The notes below the pieces were generated by a model. That model was not told where the DNA came from. It did no database searches and was given only the letters and a program-made list of their open reading frames with translations. Shown here piece after piece: positions 18,357 through 30,696 of a stretch of 64,000 nucleotides of DNA. Both the position numbers and the translations under genes were made by a program. This stretch comes from Pseudonocardia sp. DSM 110487 (GTDB lineage Bacteria; Actinomycetota; Actinomycetes; Mycobacteriales; Pseudonocardiaceae), in contig NZ_CP080521.1 in assembly GCF_019468565.1 (NCBI RefSeq), positions 6,758,001 through 6,822,000 on the forward strand. Reading direction: 5' to 3'. Position 1 is the first letter of the stretch; each line of letters opens with the position of its first letter.

Positions 18357-19163
18357 CTACACCGCCTTGTGGAAGCCGCCGTCGACGAGGAAGTCCGCGC
18401 CCGTCGTGCTGGCCGAGCGCGGGGACGCGAGCAGCGCGATCATGTCGGCGATCTCCTGCGGGTCGAGCAGCCGCCCCGTATTGACCGCCATCGCCTCCGG
18501 TGCCGCCCGCTCCAGGACCGACTCGCGGTCGGTACCGAACGCGGCGGCGAGGACGTCCGCGGCGCCGCCCTCGTCGGTCCACCACGGCGTGCGGACGGGC
18601 CCCGGCGAGACGGTGTTCACCCGGACGCCCTGCGAAGCGAACTCCTCCGACAGGGTCTTCGTCAGGTTGGTGAGCGCCGCCTTCGCCGCGGCGTAGTCGG
18701 CGTTCATCGCGCCGGGCTGGCGCGCCGATGCCGACGACACGTTGACGATCGACCCGCCCCCGCGTTCCAGCATCACGGGGATCGCCGCCCGGATCGCCCG
18801 GACCACGGCGAACAGGTTGAACTCGAACATGTCCCGCCAGTCGGCGTCGCTGACCGGGAGGAAGGAGAAGCGGGGAAGGGACGCCCCGGGCGGCGGCCCG
18901 CCCGCGTTGTTGACGAGGATGTCGAGACCTCCGAAGACGTCGACGGCGTGCGCGACGACGGCGGCAGGGGCGTCCGGAGCGGTGAGGTCGGTGGGCACGT
19001 GTACGAGCGAGGGCCCGGCGAGCGCGTCGAGCTCAGCGCTGCTCTTGCGGGACGCCACGACCACATGGGCGCCCTCGGTGTGCAGCGTGCGTGCCGTCGC
19101 GAGACCGATGCCCTTGCTGCCGCCGGTGACGACGGCGACCTTGCCCGTGAGGTTGAGTTCCAT
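18357..19163 (-). CDS. SDR family oxidoreductase
   Basis: 268 residues, classical short-chain dehydrogenase. TGGSKGIG (cofactor loop, about 12-19), NNAGG, the catalytic serine in NVSSAS and YAAAK (Tyr-x3-Lys) are all present. SPGPVRTPWW and a C-terminal TGADFLVDGG complete the fold. It uses NAD(P)H; the substrate is unknown. The ATG at 19163 is used; a GTG at 19169, two codons upstream, is equally possible. It starts 20 bp after the duplicated membrane protein and may share its transcript. Confidence 0.9.
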   Translation of the reverse strand: MELNLTGKVAVVTGGSKGIGLATARTLHTEGAHVVVASRKSSAELDALAGPSLVHVPTDLTAPDAPAAVVAHAVDVFGGLDILVNNAGGPPPGASLPRFSFLPVSDADWRDMFEFNLFAVVRAIRAAIPVMLERGGGSIVNVSSASARQPGAMNADYAAAKAALTNLTKTLSEEFASQGVRVNTVSPGPVRTPWWTDEGGAADVLAAAFGTDRESVLERAAPEAMAVNTGRLLDPQEIADMIALLASPRSASTTGADFLVDGGFHKAV

Positions 19164-19183
19164 ACCCACGAGCCTCGCGACGG

Positions 19184-20650
19184 TCAGCCTCCGGTTCTGG
19201 CGGAGATCGGACCCGGGATGCCGGCGTCCGATTCCCGCTGATCGAGGTGTGCGGGGTGGTCGGCGTACTCCAGTGCGAGGCCCCCGGCGCGCGACAGCCG
19301 GGTCATGGAGACCGCCGCCCCGATCAGGAGGATCACCCCGATGTCCTCACCGAGCTCCTCGACGTGGTAACCCATGACGAAGCCGGTCCCCTCGTTCCCC
19401 GCGGCCATGAACAGGCCCTGTACGACCTCGAGGCCGAGCCCCGCTGCGAGCATCAGCGCGATGCCCCCGACCAGCAGCCCGCGGGGCCGGGCGTGGACCC
19501 GGACGGCGAGCGCCACCACGGCGGCGGCGACGCCGAGGCCCGCCAGCGCCCCCGGGATCAACCAGTAGAACGGGAAGTCGCTGGTCTCGGTGACCACGAG
19601 ACGGCCCAGCTCCTCGGAGCGCTCGTGCAGCTGGCTCTGGTCGTCCAGCGAGAGGAAGGCGAGCACGCCCGCGGTGACCAGCCAGTACACCGCCCCGGGC
19701 GTCCCGGCGTTCCGCGCCGCCACGAACGCCGCGAAGTGCGCGAGTGCCGCAGCGGCGAGCAACGCCACGCTCCACCAGGTGGGCAGGTTGTGCTCGACGA
19801 GCAGGTCGACGTAGAGGCGTAGATCGCGCAGCAGGGGGTGCGCGGGATCGGCGAGCACGAACCCGAGGCTGAGCAGGGTCAGCGCCACGCTCACCCCGCC
19901 GAGCCACCACCCGAGAGCCCTGAGGCGCATCGGCACGGCGTCCCGGCCGCGGGCCGCCCTGCGGTGCCGCACCGTGAGCGCGTCCCCGGCGCGGGACAAC
20001 ACCAGTGCGCGCACAGCCGCGGCCAGCATCAGCGCGGCACCGACGTTCTCGCCCAGCTCCCCGAGGTGCGCGACGAGCACGGGGGCGAGCACGGGCCCGG
20101 TGCGCCCACCGAGCAGCGCGGCGACGAACTCCCCACCCACCGCCGACACCATGAGCAACACTCCGCCATCGGCGAGCAGGCGGCTCGACGGGGCGCCCAC
20201 CCGTGCCGCCAGCACTAGCAGTACCGCGGCGACCACTGGTACGACGACCGCCGCCATCGCGAACCAGTTCCGGGTGAGCGCGCCCTCTCCCAGCACGAGG
20301 CGGCCGACCCCGCCGAGCCTGCGGTGCACGCCGCTGAGCTCGGCAAGCGAGAACGCCCCGACGACCCCGGCGCCCGCGAACCAGGCACCTGCACCGAACA
20401 CTCCGCCGGCCCTGGCGGCCACGCCGGTCACCGCACACGCGAGCGCGACCGTGAGCAGGAGCGCGGTGCTCCACCAGGTCGGCAGGGTGTTCTCCCCGAG
20501 CACGTCGAGCCAGCGCGCGAGCTCGCCGCGCGCTTCCGGATCAGGACTGATCAGCGTGACGGCGAAACTCACGGCGGTGAGGACCACCGAAACAATCAAT
20601 ACCTGTCCGACCGGCCGGAAAGGCAACGGCCGGGAACCAGAAACGATCAT
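19184..20650 (-). CDS. Internally duplicated polytopic membrane protein, function unknown
   Basis: 488 residues with 14 or so hydrophobic helices arranged as two related halves. Half 1 has NTLPTWWSTALLL (about 54), AFSLAELSGVHRR (about 99) and HLGELGENVGAALMLAAAV (about 195). Half 2 has HNLPTWWSVALLA (about 287), AFLSLDDQSQLHER and HVEELGEDIGVILLIGAAV. The repeat period is about 233 residues. Single-copy relatives with an N-x-P-T-W-(Y/W)-S motif and acidic SLDE/LHE and EE residues are known as uncharacterised membrane proteins; here two copies are fused. The ATG at 20650 has GAGGAG upstream. Confidence 0.8.
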   Translation of the reverse strand: MIVSGSRPLPFRPVGQVLIVSVVLTAVSFAVTLISPDPEARGELARWLDVLGENTLPTWWSTALLLTVALACAVTGVAARAGGVFGAGAWFAGAGVVGAFSLAELSGVHRRLGGVGRLVLGEGALTRNWFAMAAVVVPVVAAVLLVLAARVGAPSSRLLADGGVLLMVSAVGGEFVAALLGGRTGPVLAPVLVAHLGELGENVGAALMLAAAVRALVLSRAGDALTVRHRRAARGRDAVPMRLRALGWWLGGVSVALTLLSLGFVLADPAHPLLRDLRLYVDLLVEHNLPTWWSVALLAAAALAHFAAFVAARNAGTPGAVYWLVTAGVLAFLSLDDQSQLHERSEELGRLVVTETSDFPFYWLIPGALAGLGVAAAVVALAVRVHARPRGLLVGGIALMLAAGLGLEVVQGLFMAAGNEGTGFVMGYHVEELGEDIGVILLIGAAVSMTRLSRAGGLALEYADHPAHLDQRESDAGIPGPISARTGG

Positions 20651-20788
20651 TGGCCGACTCCTCGCCTCGAGCGCGTGGCTGAACGAAAGAGCAAGGCGAG
20701 GTTGCCACACGACATCGGAATGCCGCGGCAGGCGGGGCGTCAAGAAATGCGCGTGTCGTTCATGAAATGAATCTGATCAATCGCTACC

Positions 20789-21235
20789 TCAGACCCAGTT
20801 GTCCGGGTACTTGTCGCGCACGGCGCCCAGCTCGATCCCGTGCTCGAGCAGGGCCTTCGCCGAGCACAGCGCGGTGGTGTAGCCGCCGGTCGACCCCGCG
20901 ACGTAGTCGATCACGTCGTCGCCCGTTCCGCCGAAGCCGGACTCGGTGACCGTGACCACGGTCCCCTCCTCCCGCGGCGTGAACCGGAACTCGACGGTCG
21001 GCCCATCACCACCACCCGTCGCCACGACGAACCGCTCGGGTGCCTCGAACTCCTTCACCACCACGGTGTCCGACACCCCGTACATCTCCCACTCCCACCG
21101 CACGGTGGCGCCGGGCGCGAGCGGCCCGCTGCTCTTGGTGAACCAGAACCGGGTGGTGGTCGCCGGGTCGGCGAACGCCGCGAACACGTCCGCGGCCGGC
21201 CTGCGGATCAGGGTCGAGACCTCGACCTTCGGCAT
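20789..21235 (-). CDS. SRPBCC (AHSA1-like) domain protein
   Basis: 148 residues covering one START/Bet v1-type domain: RPAADVFAAFADPATTTRFWFTKSSGPL at the start, VEFRFTPREEGTVVTVTESGF in the middle and a C-terminal helix. Such proteins bind hydrophobic ligands in a cytoplasmic cavity; the ligand is unknown. It begins 1 bp after the stop of the ArsR-SRPBCC fusion gene, so the two form an operon and this is a second SRPBCC domain under the same regulator. Confidence 0.88.
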   Translation of the reverse strand: MPKVEVSTLIRRPAADVFAAFADPATTTRFWFTKSSGPLAPGATVRWEWEMYGVSDTVVVKEFEAPERFVVATGGGDGPTVEFRFTPREEGTVVTVTESGFGGTGDDVIDYVAGSTGGYTTALCSAKALLEHGIELGAVRDKYPDNWV

Positions 21236-21236
21236 G

Positions 21237-22064
21237 TCAGCTCCTCCAGGCCTCTGCGGGCACCGGCGGAAGCGTGGCGCCGGTCTCCATCAGCGTCTTC
21301 AGGTCGGACAGCAGGTACGGCCAGCCGCTGCTGACCATCGCCCGCATCGTGCTGCCTGCGGGGAAGTCGTCGTGGACGACGGTGAGCTTGACCGACTCCC
21401 CGAAGGGCTCGATCTCGAACGTCACCCGCGACCGGCTCTCGCCTGCGAGCGTGGCGCGCACGTCGTCGTCGATGCCGTTGAGGCCCGCCCACTCGAGCGT
21501 TGGCGTGTGCCAGGTGTAGGCGAGCCTGCGGGGCGGCTCGGCCTCCAGCACGACCTGCTCGGGATCGACGATGTGGTGCCCGTCCTGCTCCCAGACCATG
21601 GCCGAGCCCGGCCGCCAGTCCGTGTCGAACGAGACACCCCAGTACCGGCGCGTGAACGCCGGGTCCGTGAGCGCCTTCCAGAGCCGCTCCGGCGTGGTCT
21701 TGATGAACGTCGTGTAGACGAATGCGGGTTCGTCCGTCATCGGTGACTCCAATGCCTGCTTGAGGTCGGCGAGCGCCTCCACGCGCCGCCGGTCGTACTG
21801 GTGGATCCAGCGGTCGGCGATCGCGTGGATCCCCACCGCATTGAGGTAGTGCAACTTCTCCCTGCCGTGCCGGACGGTGGTGACGAGGTTGGCCCGCTCC
21901 AGCACCGCGAGGTGCTTGCTGACCGACTGCCGCGCCATGTCGAGGCCGGCGCACAGCTCGTTCAGCCGCTGCCCGTTGCGGGCGTTGAGGCTGTCGAGCA
22001 GCCGCCGACGGCTCGGGTCGGCCAGCGCCTTGAAGATCTCGTCCATCCCCGCCTCGTCACTCAT
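21237..22064 (-). CDS. ArsR-type regulator fused to an SRPBCC domain
   Basis: 275 residues. Residues 1-105 form an ArsR winged helix (IFKALADPSRRRLLDSLNAR; DMARQSVSKHLAVLERANLV). Residues about 112-275 form an AHSA1/SRPBCC domain (TTFIKTTPERLWKALTDPAF ... GSTMRAMVSSGWPYLLSDLK). The fusion implies that the ligand cavity controls DNA binding. The ATG at 22064 abuts a perfect twin operator. With TATCGT as -10 the leader would be about 14 nt and lacks a ribosome-binding site, so translation may be leaderless-like. It leads a two-gene operon. Confidence 0.9.
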   Translation of the reverse strand: MSDEAGMDEIFKALADPSRRRLLDSLNARNGQRLNELCAGLDMARQSVSKHLAVLERANLVTTVRHGREKLHYLNAVGIHAIADRWIHQYDRRRVEALADLKQALESPMTDEPAFVYTTFIKTTPERLWKALTDPAFTRRYWGVSFDTDWRPGSAMVWEQDGHHIVDPEQVVLEAEPPRRLAYTWHTPTLEWAGLNGIDDDVRATLAGESRSRVTFEIEPFGESVKLTVVHDDFPAGSTMRAMVSSGWPYLLSDLKTLMETGATLPPVPAEAWRS

Positions 22065-22110
22065 GCAGCCAATCGGCTGCCTTTACGATAGGCAGCCGAT
22101 TGGCTGCATG
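22062..22110. promoter_or_regulatory. Twin ArsR-type operator with divergent -10 boxes
   Basis: GCAGCCAATCGGCTGC (22065-22080) and its reverse complement GCAGCCGATTGGCTGC (22092-22107) flank TTTACGATA. Counting flanks, the two arms (22062-22081 and 22091-22110) are a perfect 20-bp inverted repeat, and each arm is itself a GCAGCC-N4-GGCTGC palindrome. The 9-bp spacer holds TATCGT (minus) and TACGAT (plus) -10 elements. The likely ligand is the ArsR-SRPBCC protein, repressing both itself and the arginase-fold gene. Confidence 0.8.
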
Positions 22111-22134
22111 TCAAGGACGGCGCAGACTGGCGGG

Positions 22135-22875
22135 GTGACCGTGATCGCCATCCCCTTCCACCTCGACGAGCACCTGCCCGACCTGGAGCTCCCGCTCACC
22201 CCAGACCGCACGATCGCCCCGGAGCTCCCGCCCGGCGCCCCGTGGGAGCGGATGGCGGTCCTCTACGAGGAGGTCGCCGACGCGGTGGCGACCGAGGTGC
22301 GGGCGGGCCGCGTCCCGGTCGTGGTCTCAGGCGACTGCACCACCTCGCTCGGCGTCGTCGCCGGCCTGCAGCGGGCCGGCCGCGACCCGCGCGTCGTCTG
22401 GTTCGACGGCCACGGCGACGTGCACACCCCGCAGACGACGGCGTCGGGCTACCTGGGCGGGTTCCCGCTGCGCCAGCTGGTGGGCGAGTCCGACCGCACG
22501 GCCCCCGACCGGCTCGGGTTGCGCCCGGTGCCCGAGGAGGACGTGGTGCTGGTCGACGCGCGGGACCTCGACCCGCCGGAGGCGGACTACCTCGCGCACT
22601 CGAGGATCCGGCGCGCGCCGGTCGACGAGGTCGGCGACGTACCGGGTCCGGTGTACCTGCACGTCGACGTGGACGTGACGGACTCCGGCGACCTCCCAGG
22701 GCTGCTGTTCCCCGCACCCGGAGGCCCGGCTCTGACCGCGGTGACCGATGCCGTCCGCAACATCGTGGCCGCGGGTGGCGTCGCCGCTGTCGGGCTCGCC
22801 TGCACGTACCGGCCGGGCAGCGGTGCGGACCGGCTGCTCGCCGGGCTGGCGGCCGAGCTCTCAGCCCTCCAGTAG
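22135..22875 (+). CDS. Arginase/agmatinase-fold protein
   Basis: 246 residues of the ureohydrolase fold. Metal-site motifs are WFDGHGDVHTP (Asp-x-His-x-Asp) and HVDVDVTD (Asp-x-Asp). The first motif, normally GGDHS, is SGDCTT here, so one Mn-binding His is replaced. That fits uncharacterised arginase-family members rather than true arginase. The GTG at 22135 has GGCGGGG before it; an ATG at 22108 inside the operator is possible. It is divergent from and probably co-regulated with the ArsR-SRPBCC gene. Its 3' end overlaps the TetR gene by 15 bp. Confidence 0.83.
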   Translation: MTVIAIPFHLDEHLPDLELPLTPDRTIAPELPPGAPWERMAVLYEEVADAVATEVRAGRVPVVVSGDCTTSLGVVAGLQRAGRDPRVVWFDGHGDVHTPQTTASGYLGGFPLRQLVGESDRTAPDRLGLRPVPEEDVVLVDARDLDPPEADYLAHSRIRRAPVDEVGDVPGPVYLHVDVDVTDSGDLPGLLFPAPGGPALTAVTDAVRNIVAAGGVAAVGLACTYRPGSGADRLLAGLAAELSALQ

Positions 22876-23418
22876 CCGGGACGCGGCGCGGCGGGCCTGG
22901 TCGATCGCGTCGGCCTGCCCGCCCGCCGTCACGGCGACGTTCGCACCCTCGTAGAGCAGGTGCAGCTGCGCGCCGAGGTCCTCGGCGCCGCCCACCAGCT
23001 CGGTGAACAGTGCGCGCGTCGCCGCCTTCTCGGCGCGGATGACCGGCTCGCCCGGATGGCCGGTGCCGCCGATCTCGGCGTTGGCGTTGACGAACGCGCA
23101 GCCGCGGTCCTGCTCGGCGAGCCACGCCTCGAGCGCGTCGAAGACGGCGAGCGCCCGGCCCGGGCCCGGCGGCACCCGATCCACCTGCTCGCGGACGAAC
23201 GTCTGCCAGCGATGGGCCCGCCGCCGCAGGTACAGCGCGACCAGGGCGTCCTTGCTCCCGAACCGGTCATAGAGGGTCTTCTTGGTGGTGCCGGCGACCT
23301 CGGCGATCAGATCGACGCCGACGGCCCGGATGCCACGCCGGTAGAACAGCTCCGCCGCGGCGTCGAGGAGCCGTTCACCCGCGGGCGTCAGCGGCATGAC
23401 GTCGAACTGTGTGCTCAT
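22861..23418 (-). CDS. TetR-family transcriptional regulator
   Basis: 185 residues. The N-terminal helix-turn-helix is at about 12-60 (LLDAAAELFYRRGIRAVGVDLIAEVAGTTKKTLYDRFGSKDALV); the C-terminal part is a ligand domain. A perfect -10 (TATACT, 23432-23427) lies only about 8 bp upstream of the ATG, so the mRNA is probably leaderless. It is divergent from a DMT exporter, its likely target, through the dyad at 23430-23443. Confidence 0.92.
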   Translation of the reverse strand: MSTQFDVMPLTPAGERLLDAAAELFYRRGIRAVGVDLIAEVAGTTKKTLYDRFGSKDALVALYLRRRAHRWQTFVREQVDRVPPGPGRALAVFDALEAWLAEQDRGCAFVNANAEIGGTGHPGEPVIRAEKAATRALFTELVGGAEDLGAQLHLLYEGANVAVTAGGQADAIDQARRAASRLLEG

Positions 23419-23426
23419 ACACTGCG

Positions 23427-23446
23427 AGTATACAGACCGGTATGGT
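23427..23446. promoter_or_regulatory. TetR operator and divergent -10 boxes
   Basis: ATAC (23430-23433) and GTAT (23440-23443) make a short dyad with spacer AGACCG. On the minus strand TATACT (23432-23427) is a -10 for the TetR gene. On the plus strand TATGGT (23441-23446) can serve the exporter gene. The dyad overlaps both, as expected for a TetR repressor. Confidence 0.5.
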
Positions 23447-23458
23447 TACCTCGCTACC

Positions 23459-24373
23459 ATGGACCGACAGGCGCACGCGGTGACAGGCACGGCACTCGTC
23501 GTGCTGTGGAGCTCGGGTTTCATCGGGGCGGAGCTCGGCACCCGCTACGCCCCCGCCGACACGCTGCTGGCCTGGCGGTACGTGGTGGCCGCCGCGCTGC
23601 TCGCCGGGCTCGCGGCCGCGCTGGGCACCCGCCTGCGGCCGCGGGCGCTGCTGCGGCAGGGCACGCTCGGACTGCTCTGCCAGTGCCTGTACCTGGGCGG
23701 GGTCGTCACCGGCGTCGGCCTCGGCGTACCCGCGGGCACCACGGCCCTGATCGCCTCCGTGCAACCGCTGCTCGTCGCCGCCGCCGCGGGCCCGATGCTC
23801 GGCGAGCACGTCGGGCCGCGCGGACGCGTCGGGCTCGTGCTGGGCCTGGCCGGGGTCGGCTTCGTCGTCGCCGGTGACCTCGGCCTCGGCGACGCGCCGT
23901 GGTGCGCGTTCCTGCTGCCGGTGGGCGGGATGGCGGCGCTCACCACCGGCACGCTGCTGGAACGGCGGTGGCGCCCGGCCGAGTCGCCACTGGAGTCGCT
24001 CACGGTCCAGACGGTCTTCGCCGCCGGCGTCTTCCTCGCGGCCGCCGGGGTGGGCGGGCACCTGCAACCGCCTGTCGCCCCGGAGTTCTGGTGGGCCGTG
24101 GCCTGGGTGGTGGTGCTGTCGTCCTTCGGCGGTTACGGCGCGTACCTGCTCGTGCTGCGGCGCGGCGGGGCCGTCCGCGTGAGCACCCTGCTCTACCTCA
24201 CCCCGCCCACGACGATGCTGTGGGCGTTCCTCATGTTCGGCGAGGTACCGGGCCCGCTCGCGGTGCCAGGGGTAGCGGTCTGCGCCGTGGGGGTCGCGCT
24301 GGCGCTGACGGATGGTCGGTCGAGCAACCGGCCGGTGGTCGCGGCGCGAGGTTCAGGAACGCCGCGTTCCTGA
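23459..24373 (+). CDS. EamA/DMT-family transporter
   Basis: 304 residues with ten predicted membrane helices in two EamA repeats (WSSGFIGAELGTRYAPADTLLAWRY opening the first; PTTMLWAFLMFGEV near the end of the second). These are inner-membrane exporters of metabolites or drugs. The ATG at 23459 (MDRQAHAVTG) is preferred to the upstream frame start, which overlaps the TetR gene and its promoter. Divergent from the TetR gene that probably represses it. Confidence 0.9.
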   Translation: MDRQAHAVTGTALVVLWSSGFIGAELGTRYAPADTLLAWRYVVAAALLAGLAAALGTRLRPRALLRQGTLGLLCQCLYLGGVVTGVGLGVPAGTTALIASVQPLLVAAAAGPMLGEHVGPRGRVGLVLGLAGVGFVVAGDLGLGDAPWCAFLLPVGGMAALTTGTLLERRWRPAESPLESLTVQTVFAAGVFLAAAGVGGHLQPPVAPEFWWAVAWVVVLSSFGGYGAYLLVLRRGGAVRVSTLLYLTPPTTMLWAFLMFGEVPGPLAVPGVAVCAVGVALALTDGRSSNRPVVAARGSGTPRS

Positions 24374-24376
24374 ACC
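24350..24376 (+). terminator. Hairpin terminator at the end of the EamA gene
   Basis: GGTTCAGGAACG (24350-24361) and CGTTCCTGAACC (24365-24376) form a perfect 12-bp stem with a CCG loop. The stop codon (24371-24373) lies inside the right arm. It should insulate lhr, which starts at 24422. No T-tract. Confidence 0.6.
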
Positions 24377-24421
24377 CGGGATGTCCTCGCGTGGCCGGAA
24401 CTGTCGGGGCACAGGCGCATC

Positions 24422-29104
<4,683 letters not shown>

Positions 29105-29180
29105 CCGCCCTCGACCGGACCTCCGGCATGATCCCGTCGCGGCACGTCACCCGAACGGGTCGGTCGCGGAGGAGGAACGG

Positions 29181-29636
29181 GTGGCAGAGCACGGGGGGCC
29201 CGGCGACGAGACCGAGCGGCGGCGCGAGCGGCGACGGCGGCGGCGCGAAGAGCGCCGGGACACGGCCGAGGCGGTCGGCGACACCTGTGAGCTCCTCGAT
29301 TCCGTCCGGTCCTGCGGCTCCGGTTGCGCGCGGCTCGGCGGGGGGCGTGGCGGTGGGGGTGGGGGTGGCGACGGCTGCAACTGCGACGGGCCATGCAACT
29401 TCCCCCTGTTGCGCGTCTCGCCCCTGCTCCTGCTGGCGGCGGCCGTGGTGCCGGCGCGCGGGGCGAGCGCGCTGGTAAGCGCAGCGCTGCTCGGCTACCA
29501 GCGGTGGCTGAGCCGCTTCACGCCCACCTGCCCGTCCACACCGAGCTGCAGCGCCTACGCACTCGCCGCCGTCGCGCGCCACGGGGCGCGTCGCGGGCTC
29601 CGGCTGGCCGCCGCCCGGGTACGGGCCTGCGGCTGA
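29181..29636 (+). CDS. YidD-like protein with a cysteine/glycine-rich N-terminal extension
   Basis: 151 residues. The last 50 match YidD (membrane protein insertion efficiency factor): LGYQRWLSRFTPTCPSTPSCSAYALAAVARHGARRG. Canonical YidD is about 70-110 residues. Here about 75 extra residues precede it: a very basic stretch (RRRERRRRRREERR, about 13-26), then six cysteines at 36, 45, 49, 66, 68 and 72 around an eight-glycine run. The GTG at 29181 has a GGAGGA ribosome-binding site 5 bp upstream, which supports the long form. It is not beside rnpA/yidC as usual. Confidence 0.82.
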   Translation: MAEHGGPGDETERRRERRRRRREERRDTAEAVGDTCELLDSVRSCGSGCARLGGGRGGGGGGGDGCNCDGPCNFPLLRVSPLLLLAAAVVPARGASALVSAALLGYQRWLSRFTPTCPSTPSCSAYALAAVARHGARRGLRLAAARVRACG

Positions 29637-29754
29637 GCCGGTCCGCACGCTCGTCGGGCGACCAGCCGTGGAATCCCGACGCGCGGCGGATGCCCCATGG
29701 CCCGCTCGGCGAGGACGATCAGTGGTGCCCGCACCGCCTGCCGTGGAGGAACCC

Positions 29755-30696
29755 ATGAGCTACCTGTTCGACCCCGAGCTCGCCGCCGCGGTGGCGATGA
29801 TGCCGGTCGTCGAGATCTCCGACGTCCCGACCGCCCGTGCGCACGTGGCTGAGATGTTCGCCTCCGCGTTCGGCGAGCCCGACCGTTCCGGCGTGCAGGT
29901 CCGCGACGAGCTCGTCCCCGGGCCGGACGGCGCGCCCGACGTGCGGCTGCGGATCTACACCCCGGACCGCCTGGTGGCGCCCGCGGCGATCTACGACGTC
30001 CACGGCGGCGGTTTCATACTCGGGTCGATCGACTCGTTCGACGGGCCCAACCTGCGACTCGCCCGCGAGCTCGGCGTCACGGTCGTCACCGTGGACTACC
30101 GGCTCGCGCCCGAAAACCCATACCCGGCCCCGCTGGAGGACTGCTACGCCGGGCTCGTGTGGGTGGCGAAGAACGCCGACGCGCTCGGCATCGACCCGGA
30201 CCGGATCGCGATCCACGGCGAGAGCGCGGGCGGTGGGCTGTGCGCCGGCCTCGCCCTGCTCGCCCGCGACCGCGGCGGCCCGTCCATCGCGTTCCAGTAC
30301 CTCGGCGTACCCGAGCTGGACGACCGCCTCGACACGCCCAGCATGCGCGCGTTCACCGACACACCGATCTGGAACCGGCCGAACGCCATCGTCAGCTGGG
30401 ACTCCTACCTCGGCCCTGGGAGGCGCGGCACCCCCGACGTCCCGATCTACGCCGCACCGGCCCGGGCCACCGACCTCACCGGGCTGCCGCCTGCCTACGT
30501 CTCGGTGATGGAGTTCGACCCGCTGCGCGACGAGGGCATCGCCTACGCGCATGCCCTGATGCACGCCGGTGTCTCGGTGGAGCTGCACGCGTTCCCGGGG
30601 ACGTTCCACGGCTCGGCCATGGTGGAGCAGGCCGCGGTGAGCCGGCGCGAGGCCGACGAGGCGCTCGTCGTGCTGCGCCGCGCCCTCAAGATCTAG
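29755..30696 (+). CDS. Alpha/beta hydrolase, HSL (hormone-sensitive lipase) family
   Basis: 313 residues. The oxyanion-hole motif DVHGGGF (about residues 82-88), nucleophile elbow HGESAGGG (Ser about 160), an acid in MEFDPLRDEG and FHGS holding the catalytic His form a complete triad. It is a carboxylesterase of unknown substrate, cytoplasmic. The ATG at 29755 has GGAGGA upstream. Its 3' end overlaps the convergent PucR-type regulator by 11 bp. Confidence 0.93.
   Translation: MSYLFDPELAAAVAMMPVVEISDVPTARAHVAEMFASAFGEPDRSGVQVRDELVPGPDGAPDVRLRIYTPDRLVAPAAIYDVHGGGFILGSIDSFDGPNLRLARELGVTVVTVDYRLAPENPYPAPLEDCYAGLVWVAKNADALGIDPDRIAIHGESAGGGLCAGLALLARDRGGPSIAFQYLGVPELDDRLDTPSMRAFTDTPIWNRPNAIVSWDSYLGPGRRGTPDVPIYAAPARATDLTGLPPAYVSVMEFDPLRDEGIAYAHALMHAGVSVELHAFPGTFHGSAMVEQAAVSRREADEALVVLRRALKI

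Noticed and set aside
20759..20766. TTCATGAA palindrome upstream of the duplicated membrane protein
   Set aside because: Only 8 bp, more than 100 bp from the start codon, and no second copy to support an operator.
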